Positions 1 through 7,365 of a DNA stretch of 31,660 bases are shown piece by piece; position 1 is the stretch's first letter; every line of letters begins with the position of its first letter. The stretch spans positions 1 through 31,660 of the forward strand of contig CAZOKL010000010.1 of the NCBI GenBank assembly GCA_964580305.1, written 5' to 3'. The position numbers and the translations under genes are program-made. The stretch comes from Phocaeicola_A sp964580305 (GTDB taxonomy: Bacteria; Bacteroidota; Bacteroidia; Bacteroidales; Bacteroidaceae). The notes below the pieces were generated by a model, which was not told the DNA's origin, ran no database searches, and was given only the letters and a program-made list of their open reading frames with translations.

Positions 1-10
1 GCGAAGTTTA

Positions 11-37
11 GTTCAATAGTGGGCACGACTATTGAAC
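11..37. repeat. Perfect 10-bp inverted repeat
   Basis: GTTCAATAGT at 11-20 is the exact reverse complement of ACTATTGAAC at 28-37, with a 7-nt loop. It lies just beyond the terminator of the first gene. Neither strand has a T-tract directly after it, so it is not an obvious terminator. It may belong to the 3' end of a gene outside the window or be a protein-binding palindrome. Confidence 0.5.
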
Positions 38-47
38 CATGAGAGTA

Positions 48-84
48 TAAAAAAGGGCTATTCTCTTTGTGGAGAGTAGCCCTT
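48..84 (-). terminator. Rho-independent terminator of the surface lipoprotein gene
   Basis: Arms at 53-65 and 72-84 pair over 13 bp with one G-U pair and a 6-nt loop. Read on the minus strand, the stem is followed by a run of six T (A-run at 49-54). It sits about 30 nt past the stop codon of the minus-strand lipoprotein gene. Confidence 0.85.
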
Positions 85-112
85 AATCTTAGTCCGATTT
101 ATTTACAGATGC

Positions 113-2572
113 TTATCTGGCCTGTACCGTGATGTCATATGTCTTGGTTTGCCCCCACACATCGACTACAGATATTTTCACTGTGCAGTCTTGCGGAGTG
201 ACAATCACAGTCTCGTCTTTTCTGGAGATGGTCAAGCGGCCGTCTTGGTCGAACATATCGTCACTCAGTGAGAGATATTTATTTGCATTTTCTCCGTCCA
301 AAGTCACGTTGTAAGACACTACACGGTCATCTTTGTCATTGCCTGTGACAGCATATTCTTTGCCTGCTTGGTCTTTGAACAAGATGTCGTTCAGTTCCAG
401 CGTTGCATCCACACCGTTGGACACAGACAATGTTTCACCCTCGTATTCGATGCTTCCATCATAGATTTGTGAACGAACTTCCACGGTGATTTCGTCGATT
501 GTTGCATCCAAGTTCGGATTGCCATACGGACGGTAGAGCACGATTACTTTGTGTGGCTTGTTTACGTCGGAATTAGGAATGCTGGCTTGACTGTCACCTC
601 CGATGCTGAACCAACTTCCGGTGGTCGTTCCGTCAGAGAACATCACATATTCCAAATCGCTCTTGTAGAGCACGCTCATGTCATAAGTTGAAACTCCGTC
701 AGTTGCGATGGCTGGATATACTTTAGCTGCATTACCATCGAAGTAAGCACTTTCACGAACAAAGGTGTAAGCTGCGGGCTTGCCGATGTTGATGGTGAAC
801 TCTATGGTCTTTGTTTCGGAACCATCAGCATTAGCCAACTCGATGACTGCCTTATAAGACTCTGCAAATACCTTAGTCTCATCGAATGTCATCTTAGCAT
901 ACCAGTCATTGTAACCGAAGCCGTCAGGTCTGGCTTCAAATGTTACATTACCCAAAACGTTTTCAAGGTCGGGAACGACAACAAGTATGCCATCCACAAA
1001 GACATCGGCATTCACGAATGTATAGTTAGGAGTAACTTCATCGCCACTGTTTACAAAGTCATTCAAAATGTCTTTGCCGTCGATTGCCACTTCAACAGTC
1101 TTATTTTCCAAATCGAAGTTCCAGTTGAAGTCGTCAAGTGTGATTACGCTTCCAGCAGTAGCTGTAATGGACAGAGCTTTAGCGTTAGAGGAAACATTCT
1201 CTACATCTTCAAATACTTCTCCGTCCAATCCCATATAGTTCAAACGTACATAGGTAATCGGCGTTGAAAAGCTCTTGCTCACAGTGATGGTCTTGTTTGT
1301 GGCGTCAATGCTTACGCCGTCTTTTTCAGCCTGAGCCGTAGAGGCTTTGGCTACAGCCAAATAATAGTCGGCGGCTTCCCAGGTTTCGTAGTTGCTCAAA
1401 GCCAACTTAAGAAACTCGTCCCACGTGTAAGTCTTGCCAACTTCAAGGTTCACTGTCTGTATTGACGGAGTTTCTGTCTGACCGGCTTTTACGCTGATGC
1501 CGATGTTGTAGCGCGAAGCGATGACAGTGCTTTCTTCGTTGATGCTCGTAGTCTGGAGGGAGTAAGCTGCCTGACTATTATCCACAGTCACGCCTTTGGG
1601 GATGCTGAGCGACAGATCCCACAAACCCTTGTTGGGGGTCTCTTCGTCTGCCGCAGCACGTGTACTTGTATATTTCAAAGGTTCCGTACTCATGTTTTGA
1701 GTGGCATCCGACACTTCAAACTTGGTTTCACCTTTAGTGTTGACCAAAGAAAATTTGTAAAGGCTGGCATCAACATCACGCGGATTGACTTGGGCCACGA
1801 GTTGAGCTTTCTTAGACACCAAGGTTTCATCTTTGGCATAAGTCTTTCCGTTAAAGGTGATTTCCTTGCCTTGTTCATTTTTACCTAACGTGAGTTCTAT
1901 GTCCGGATCGCCCAAAGTCTGACTGTCTGCATCATAACTATACACCTCGATGGCAGAAATATTGCCAGTTTTCGGCAGGATGACTTTGCAGAAATCGCCG
2001 GTAGCATTGCCCTCGGCATCTGCTACGGCAATGTTCAGCTCCCAATAAGCGTCATATTCCACAACGTAAGAGGCAATGCCCACAGCAGAACCAGCCTCAA
2101 CGTATGTTTCGTTTTCAGCATCCCACACCATCCATTTGCCGTCTTCGATGTAGGGCGACTTGCCGTCTTGTCCGGCAGGACCTGTCTGGCCCACTGTGCC
2201 TTCAGCACAGATGCCGGTGTCAGTGCGGATTCCGTCTGAGTCGATGCGAATCCAGTTCTTGGTTGTCTCATCAATTTCCCAAGTGGTGCCGTTCGCACCG
2301 TTCGCACCATTTTCGCCGTCTTTAATCTCTAAAGTGCTTCCGTCAGAGAGCGTGAGCACATAGCCGTCATCGGTCGTGTTTCTTTGAAAACTCGTCACCC
2401 ATTTGCCCTCTTCGATTTGCTTCTGGAGTTCAGCGATGTCTGTTTCCACAGCAGAGACCCTGTCATTAAGTGTGTCGATGTCATCATCATAGTCTTTGCA
2501 AGACGACATCATTCCTGTCGATAGCAGTGCTGCACTAAACAGGAGTGCGTTCATAAACTTTTTGTTGTTCAT
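113..2572 (-). CDS. Large surface lipoprotein with DUF4988/PL29-N-like N-terminal region
   Basis: This is an 819-aa protein. The start is taken at 2572 because a type II signal peptide begins there: MNNKK, a hydrophobic stretch, then SSC with Cys25 as the lipidated residue. The acidic KDYDDD that follows Cys25 resembles the lipoprotein export signal that sends Bacteroidota lipoproteins to the cell surface. Residues about 30-55 have a heptad-like coiled-coil pattern, and short collagen-like Gly-X-Y runs follow (GENGANGANG, GQTGPAGQDG). The rest looks like repeated beta-rich, Ig-like or adhesin-like segments with no recognised catalytic motif. The N-terminal layout matches the DUF4988 / PL29 N-terminal families that head many Bacteroidota surface proteins. 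It could be an adhesin or a glycan-binding protein; the substrate is unknown. A truncated AraC-type regulator lies immediately upstream on the same strand. Confidence 0.8.
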   Translation of the reverse strand: MNNKKFMNALLFSAALLSTGMMSSCKDYDDDIDTLNDRVSAVETDIAELQKQIEEGKWVTSFQRNTTDDGYVLTLSDGSTLEIKDGENGANGANGTTWEIDETTKNWIRIDSDGIRTDTGICAEGTVGQTGPAGQDGKSPYIEDGKWMVWDAENETYVEAGSAVGIASYVVEYDAYWELNIAVADAEGNATGDFCKVILPKTGNISAIEVYSYDADSQTLGDPDIELTLGKNEQGKEITFNGKTYAKDETLVSKKAQLVAQVNPRDVDASLYKFSLVNTKGETKFEVSDATQNMSTEPLKYTSTRAAADEETPNKGLWDLSLSIPKGVTVDNSQAAYSLQTTSINEESTVIASRYNIGISVKAGQTETPSIQTVNLEVGKTYTWDEFLKLALSNYETWEAADYYLAVAKASTAQAEKDGVSIDATNKTITVSKSFSTPITYVRLNYMGLDGEVFEDVENVSSNAKALSITATAGSVITLDDFNWNFDLENKTVEVAIDGKDILNDFVNSGDEVTPNYTFVNADVFVDGILVVVPDLENVLGNVTFEARPDGFGYNDWYAKMTFDETKVFAESYKAVIELANADGSETKTIEFTINIGKPAAYTFVRESAYFDGNAAKVYPAIATDGVSTYDMSVLYKSDLEYVMFSDGTTTGSWFSIGGDSQASIPNSDVNKPHKVIVLYRPYGNPNLDATIDEITVEVRSQIYDGSIEYEGETLSVSNGVDATLELNDILFKDQAGKEYAVTGNDKDDRVVSYNVTLDGENANKYLSLSDDMFDQDGRLTISRKDETVIVTPQDCTVKISVVDVWGQTKTYDITVQAR

Positions 2573-2616
2573 AATAGTTAAAACTTTAAATTTAAATGTT
2601 TTAAATTGTATTATTG

Positions 2617-2925
2617 TCATTTGTTCTTCCTTGCTGGCGATGCCTCCCTCTGAGCAGACAAGTATTGGTTTGGAGTCATTCCTTCACACCGTTTGAACGA
2701 AACGTAGAATGTGCTCTTGGAGGAAAAACCGCAGACGTAGGGGATGTCCTTCAGCCGGTAGATGCGCTTGCAAAGCATCTTCTTGGCATATTGCACTCGA
2801 TACCAGTTGATTAGTGTCTTCAAATTGCATCCGAAGCAGTCGTTCACGGCATTGGACAAATAAGTAGTATTCGTGCCCACTATTTCGGGCTTTCCTGCAA
2901 GACATTGCCAGACAGTGCATTGCAC
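2617..2925 (-). pseudogene. Truncated AraC-family regulator (C-terminal HTH only)
   Basis: About 100 codons match the C-terminal DNA-binding half of an AraC/XylS regulator: GTNTTYLSNAVN (first helix-turn-helix), INWYRVQYAKKML, then CGFSSKSTFYVSFKRCEGMTPNQYL (second HTH with the conserved Gly-Phe and the TP-x-x-Y end). The frame is closed upstream by a stop at 2950-2952 and there is no ATG in a sensible place; the only nearby start is GTG. Family members normally carry several hundred N-terminal residues (ligand-binding, or membrane plus TPR regions), and none is visible in any frame upstream. I therefore read it as a decayed remnant. A short HTH-only protein remains possible. It ends 44 bp before the lipoprotein start, so its ancestor may have controlled that gene. 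Confidence 0.6.
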
Positions 2926-3063
2926 CGATTTTGAGCGGAAGGCGGGTGGCTATGAAGTGACGGAAGTTGCATGAATTTTGTTGTCCTGAAGACTTTTTGC
3001 GGAACAAAGGGCAAAGTGCGAATTGTGAGAAAGAAAGCAGCGGTGCAAGCCGACAGGATTCGG

Positions 3064-3142
3064 GCCGACCACGGAGTAAAGGGCGGGCAAGAGCGGAATA
3101 GAGGGCGTCGTCGGGCGGCCTCTATTCCGCTCCTACCCGCCC
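3064..3142. repeat. GC-rich intergenic repeat, copy A, with long inverted arms
   Basis: Arms at 3081-3104 and 3119-3142 (24 bp each) are reverse complements with two mismatches, around a 14-nt centre. The left flank carries CCGACCACGG, and the segment from CGACCACGG onward matches copy C at 30114 without gaps in about 30 of 39 positions. Related copies are at 12094-12191 and 30112-30165. It lies between the recombinase terminator and the AraC remnant. Confidence 0.7.
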
Positions 3143-3210
3143 TCCAAGGGGCTCTGGCCGGGCTTTTGGCAGCGGGTCGGCATCATTTTTATTTAGACAC
3201 AGACTAACAA

Positions 3211-3253
3211 GAAAACTCCTGCAGACAGCCTTCGGAATGACATCTGCAGGAGT
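3211..3253 (-). terminator. Rho-independent terminator downstream of the tyrosine recombinase
   Basis: ACTCCTGCAGA at 3215-3225 and TCTGCAGGAGT at 3243-3253 form a perfect 11-bp stem. On the minus strand the stem is followed by TTTTCTTG. It lies about 105 nt past the recombinase stop codon, and no other minus-strand gene lies between them. Confidence 0.8.
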
Positions 3254-3358
3254 AGCCACGAATCCGGATAAGACTGTTGACAGTGATGCACGTCGGCATC
3301 GTCTTGACGGAGCGCTCACAAGCTGTGCACGAGCACGGCAAGTGACATCTTCACGGTG

Positions 3359-4474
3359 TCACTCGTCCGGTTTGGATTTCATCGGTCTGCCGAAGCGGAG
3401 AGGAAGAGGCGGCAGGCTGTCCACGGCCCTACGCTTGAGGTCGTCCACGATGTGCACGTATTTCTCCGTGTGGCGGATGGTGGAGTGTCCGGCAAGCTCC
3501 GAGGCGGTCTTGATGTTGGCTCCGACGAGAAGCAGGTTGGTGATGAACGAATGCCGGGCACAGTGAAACGTGATGTGCTTGTTGATGCCGGCACGGTTCA
3601 CCCATACCTGGAGCACACGCCGGGAGTAGGAGTATGAGGGGAGAGTAAACACGCGTCCGTCGGCCATGGGCGGAAAGGCACGAAGCAACAGCAGGGCCGA
3701 GTCGTTGAGCGGAAGGTGAAGCACCGCTTTGCTTGAGCGTTGCTCTACCTTCTGCTGCACGATGTGCAGCATGCGATTGGGCCAGTCGACGGCATCAATG
3801 TGAAGCGAAGTGACGTCGCACCAGCGCAACCCCGTGTTGCAGGCAAAGAGGAAGGCCCGCTTCACCTCATGGCCGGCACAGGGTGTGTCGGCCAGACGGG
3901 CTATTTCGCCGGCATTGAGTATGGCTTTGGTAAACTCGTTTTGCGTCGCCACGCGCACGTTGCGTGCCGGATTGGCCGGCAGCAGATGTCGTTCGACGCC
4001 GTAGTCCAGGCATTGCTTGAACTTACTGAAATAGCCAGCCGGCGTGTGTCCCGAGAGATGCTTTTTCAGGAACTCGTAAAACTGCAGGCAGAAAGCCCGG
4101 TTGAGCTGCCAGCCATAAAGGGGCCGGTTGTTGACAAACATCCGAAGATAGTTGCACGAAGCCTGCACCATCTTGATGTCTTTTCCCTGATATAGTCCGA
4201 TGAAGTCCTGGAAAATGTCGAGACAGTTGGCCCCGGCACTCCGCTGTGAAGTCTTGATGCTGTTCTTGTTTGCAAGGAAGTCCAGCTCGCATTTATTACG
4301 TATCGCCAGCGCCATTTGCATCTTTTCCCGGTTCATGCGCCGCGTGGCAGCATCGACAGGTTTTTCCAGCGTGATGTGCAACGATTCGCGCCAGCGTCTG
4401 TGTTCGAAGCAAAAATTCAGAAAGAGCGCAATGCGCCCGTTGTCCCTTTTCTTTTTTTCTAAGGTTATTCCCAT
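3359..4474 (-). CDS. Tyrosine recombinase / site-specific integrase
   Basis: This 371-aa protein has the usual length and layout of Bacteroidota phage-integrase-family recombinases: an Arm/SAM-like N-terminal region (about 1-200) and a C-terminal catalytic domain. The catalytic set is visible: Arg in TGLRWCD, Lys in the QRSSKAV beta-hairpin region, His-x-x-Arg in FHCARHSF, His in GHSTIRHTEKY, and the nucleophilic Tyr in the same motif. It therefore appears intact and active. No transposition genes, tRNA or obvious attachment-site repeats were found beside it, so it is an orphan. It could drive local inversion or be left over from an integrated element. It has its own terminator. Confidence 0.9.
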   Translation of the reverse strand: MGITLEKKKRDNGRIALFLNFCFEHRRWRESLHITLEKPVDAATRRMNREKMQMALAIRNKCELDFLANKNSIKTSQRSAGANCLDIFQDFIGLYQGKDIKMVQASCNYLRMFVNNRPLYGWQLNRAFCLQFYEFLKKHLSGHTPAGYFSKFKQCLDYGVERHLLPANPARNVRVATQNEFTKAILNAGEIARLADTPCAGHEVKRAFLFACNTGLRWCDVTSLHIDAVDWPNRMLHIVQQKVEQRSSKAVLHLPLNDSALLLLRAFPPMADGRVFTLPSYSYSRRVLQVWVNRAGINKHITFHCARHSFITNLLLVGANIKTASELAGHSTIRHTEKYVHIVDDLKRRAVDSLPPLPLRFGRPMKSKPDE

Positions 4475-4692
4475 ATAATTTAAGAGTTAGATTGGTTAAA
4501 ACTGAAACAGACAGTCACGGCAAGCTGGCTGTAAGAAGTTTATCCACTCCATTCATGCACACTCTCTCCCGCGAAGGGGCATCATCAGTGAGGCGCATTC
4601 TGCAAGACAACACAGATGTGTGTGGACACTTTTTTGTGCGGCGTCCGGCAGAATTGCCCATCAAGGAGTTCACGTCATTACAAAAGTAATCG

Positions 4693-4700
4693 TACCTTTG
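4693..4700 (+). promoter_or_regulatory. Bacteroidota -7 box (TACCTTTG) upstream of ruvB
   Basis: TACCTTTG is a full match to the TAnnTTTG -7 consensus; the -33 TTTG element is poor. It is about 220 nt before the ruvB start and 38 nt before the first ATG of a small possible leader ORF. The rest of 4479-4917 shows nothing else that I can identify. Confidence 0.55.
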
Positions 4701-4754
4701 CAAAAACGAAACTTGAAATCGAGGAGGATTTAAAGTTATGATTACGGAAACCTG

Positions 4755-4835
4755 ATGAAGGCGGCCCGCAAGAAAGCGATGCAGACGAATCGCGAAGCAG
4801 AAGAACGGATAAAACAAAGAGTATCTGATGAATAA
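4755..4835 (+). CDS. Possible 26-aa basic leader peptide upstream of ruvB
   Basis: ATG at 4755 opens a 26-codon frame rich in Lys, Arg and Glu (begins MKAARKKAMQ, ends QRVSDE). It overlaps by one base (TGATG) the stop of a five-codon frame that starts at 4738 and has an AGGAGG stretch 10 nt before it. The arrangement resembles translational coupling downstream of the 4693 promoter. No homologue is recognised. It may be chance; the Shine-Dalgarno-like stretch is unusual for this phylum, and the leader lies in what would be the ruvB 5' UTR. Confidence 0.25.
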   Translation: MKAARKKAMQTNREAEERIKQRVSDE

Positions 4836-4917
4836 AACAACTACTCCAGACCTGCGCGCTTAACGAATCGTAGTCAAAGAAAAACTGGCCTCCCCCTCTT
4901 GAAAAGAACAAAAACAC

Positions 4918-5943
4918 ATGGAAGAAAATTTCGATATACGCCATCAGCAATATGACAAGCGGGAGCGCGACTTCGAGAATGCACTCCGCCCCTTGAAGTT
5001 CAGCGACTTCTGCGGACAGGACAAGGTGGTGGGAAACTTGCAGGTGTTTGTCAAAGCGGCACGCATGCGCGGTGAGCCACTTGACCACACCCTGCTTCAC
5101 GGCCCTCCCGGACTGGGCAAGACCACACTGAGCAACATCATTGCCAACGAGCTGGGAGTGGGCTTCAAGATTACTTCCGGCCCCGTGCTCGACAAGCCGG
5201 GCGACCTGGCCGGACTGCTCACCTCACTCGAAGCGAACGACGTGCTGTTTATTGACGAAATACACCGCCTCTCGCCGCTGGTGGAGGAATACCTCTACTC
5301 GGCAATGGAGGACTACCGCATTGACATCATGATTGACAAAGGCCCGTCTGCACGCAGCATCCAGCTCGAACTGAACCCGTTCACCCTTGTGGGTGCCACC
5401 ACACGCAGCGGACTGCTCACGGCTCCCCTCCGCGCCCGCTTCGGCATCAACCTGCACCTGGAGTATTATGACGACGACATCATCCGCCGCATCATTCTGC
5501 GTTCGGCACGCATCCTGCAAGTGCCGTGTGACGAGAAGGCGGCAGGCGAAATCGCTTCACGCAGCCGGGGCACGCCGCGCATCGCCAATGCCCTGCTGCG
5601 ACGTGTGCGCGACTTCGCTCAGGTGAAAGGTTCAGGCCGCATCGACACGGAGATAGCCCGCTTTGCCCTGGAGGCGCTCAATATTGACCGTTACGGACTG
5701 GACGAGATAGACAACAAGATTCTGGGCACCATCATCGACAAGTTTGGCGGAGGCCCCGTGGGGCTGACCACCATCGCCACCGCACTGGGTGAAGACCCCG
5801 GCACGCTGGAGGAAGTCTACGAACCGTTTCTCATCAAAGAGGGCTTCATCAAGCGTACACCCCGCGGCCGCGAAGTGACCGACCTGGCCTACAAGCATCT
5901 GGGGCGTAACCGCTACCAACAGGGACGGACGTTGTTCGATTGA
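4918..5943 (+). CDS. ruvB: Holliday junction branch-migration ATPase RuvB
   Basis: RuvB is the hexameric AAA+ motor that, with RuvA, drives branch migration of Holliday junctions in recombinational repair. The protein has 341 aa, the usual length. Visible motifs are the Walker A GPPGLGKT (62-69), Walker B FIDEIH (111-116), sensor-1 region LVGATTRSG, the arginine-finger region APLRARFG, and the C-terminal winged-helix end with RTPRGREVT. The flippase gene starts 16 nt after its stop, so the two are probably co-transcribed. Identification is secure. Confidence 0.97.
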   Translation: MEENFDIRHQQYDKRERDFENALRPLKFSDFCGQDKVVGNLQVFVKAARMRGEPLDHTLLHGPPGLGKTTLSNIIANELGVGFKITSGPVLDKPGDLAGLLTSLEANDVLFIDEIHRLSPLVEEYLYSAMEDYRIDIMIDKGPSARSIQLELNPFTLVGATTRSGLLTAPLRARFGINLHLEYYDDDIIRRIILRSARILQVPCDEKAAGEIASRSRGTPRIANALLRRVRDFAQVKGSGRIDTEIARFALEALNIDRYGLDEIDNKILGTIIDKFGGGPVGLTTIATALGEDPGTLEEVYEPFLIKEGFIKRTPRGREVTDLAYKHLGRNRYQQGRTLFD

Positions 5944-5959
5944 TAAAGAAGAAAGGTCT

Positions 5960-6719
5960 ATGGAACTCAAATCACTGGCCAAAGACACGGCCATATACGG
6001 ACTGAGCAGCATCGTCGGTCGTTTCCTGAACTATCTGCTCGTCCCTCTGTATACGAATGTCATCCCCGCCTCGACGGGTGGTTATGGCATTGTGTCAAAC
6101 GTCTACGCCTTCACGGCGCTGATGCTCGTGTTTCTCACTTTCGGCATGGAGACAGGCTTCTTCCGCTTTGCCAACAAGCAGGGCGAAGACCCGCGCCATG
6201 TGTATGCCAACTCGCTCCTTTTCGTTGGCAGCCTGTCGCTCCTCTTCGTGCTCGTGTGCCTGGGCTGCCTGCATCCGCTGGCCGGCGTACTGGGCTATGC
6301 CTCCCATCCTGAGTTTGTGGGCATGATGGTGGTGGTGGTCGCGCTCGACTCTTTTCAGTGCATTCCATTTGCCTACTTGCGCTATCAGAAGCGGCCCATC
6401 AAGTTTGCCGCCATCAAGCTCTTCTCCATCGTGGGCAACATTGCGCTCAATCTTTTCTTCCTCTTGCTCTGCCCGTGGCTGCTGCGTGTGGCTCCCTCGA
6501 CGGTAGACTGGTTTTATGACCCGGACTATGTGGTGGGCTACATTTTCTTGAGCAACCTCATCTGTTCGGCCGTGCAAATGCTGTTTTTCATCCCTGAGCT
6601 GCGCGGATTCTCCTACCGACCCGACCGGCAACTCATGCGCCGCATGCTGACTTACTCCTTCCCGCTGCTTATCCTCGGCCTGGTGGGCGTGCTCAACATG
6701 ACGGTGGACAAAATGATAT
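5960..6719 (+). CDS. Polysaccharide/oligosaccharide flippase, N-terminal part (cut by gap)
   Basis: This is the N-terminal part of a multi-spanning MATE/Wzx-like polysaccharide biosynthesis protein of the inner membrane, which would flip lipid-linked glycan or another lipid-linked precursor. It begins MELKSLAKDTAIYGLSSIVGRFLNYLL, typical of the Bacteroidota flippase family, and has several hydrophobic helices ending at VDKMI just before the N-run. The second half resumes after the gap in another frame, so the true gap length is not 100 bp. From the family layout about 70 residues are missing. The gene follows ruvB by 16 nt. Confidence 0.85.
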
Positions 6720-6819
6720 NNNNNNNNNNNNNNNNNNNNNNNNNNNNNNNNNNNNNNNNNNNNNNNNNNNNNNNNNNNNNNNNNNNNNNNNNNNNNNNNN
6801 NNNNNNNNNNNNNNNNNNN
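6720..6819. other. Assembly gap inside the flippase gene
   Basis: This is a run of exactly 100 N. The reading frames on the two sides do not agree for a 100-bp gap, so the length is a placeholder. Confidence 0.99.
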
Positions 6820-7323
6820 ATGGACATCCTGCGCTATCTCGTGGCACGCGACTATTGGGAGGGACTTTCAGTGGTGGCCATCGTGATGCTGGCCGAAATC
6901 TGCAAGGGCATCTACATGAACCTCTCCTTCTGGTATAAGCTCATCGACGAGACGCGCTGGGGAGCTTACTTCTCCATCATCGGCTGCGTGGTGATTGTCG
7001 TGCTCAACGTCTGGCTCGTGCCGAGCTACGGCTATGTGGCTTCGGCCTGGGCATCTGTGGCGGGCTATGGTGTCATCACCCTCCTGTCCTACTTCATCGG
7101 CCAGCGCAAGTTCCCCATACGCTACGACGTGCGGGGCATGGCGGTCTATCTGGTGCTGGCGGCCGTGCTCTATGTTCTTTATGTGGCTGTTGAGGAGACG
7201 GGATGGCCTCTCGCCGTGCGTCTCTTGCTCAACACGGCACTATTGCTGATATTCGTGGCCTATCTCGTGAAGAAAGACCTTCCGCTGCGGCAGTTGCCCT
7301 ACGTGGGGCGTTTCTTCAAGTGA
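6820..7323 (+). CDS. Polysaccharide/oligosaccharide flippase, C-terminal part (cut by gap)
   Basis: This continues the flippase of 5960. It resumes at MDILRYLVARDYWEGL; that Met is internal, not a start. The conserved family segment LSFWYKLIDETRWGAYFSIIG follows, then further hydrophobic helices and a short basic end. 42 nt separate its stop from the DPP7-type peptidase gene, which may be in the same transcript. Confidence 0.85.
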   Translation: MDILRYLVARDYWEGLSVVAIVMLAEICKGIYMNLSFWYKLIDETRWGAYFSIIGCVVIVVLNVWLVPSYGYVASAWASVAGYGVITLLSYFIGQRKFPIRYDVRGMAVYLVLAAVLYVLYVAVEETGWPLAVRLLLNTALLLIFVAYLVKKDLPLRQLPYVGRFFK

Positions 7324-7365
7324 ACCGTGCATACATCATTAACTTATCATTTAAAATAAAGAAGA

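Noticed and set aside
2684..3007. Minus-strand frame that could supply the missing N-terminal half of the AraC regulator
   Set aside because: Its translation upstream of the HTH does not resemble any AraC N-terminal region, so I could not support a simple frameshift.
3971..4275. tRNA or att site at the recombinase
   Set aside because: No tRNA-like cloverleaf or direct repeat was found beside the gene.
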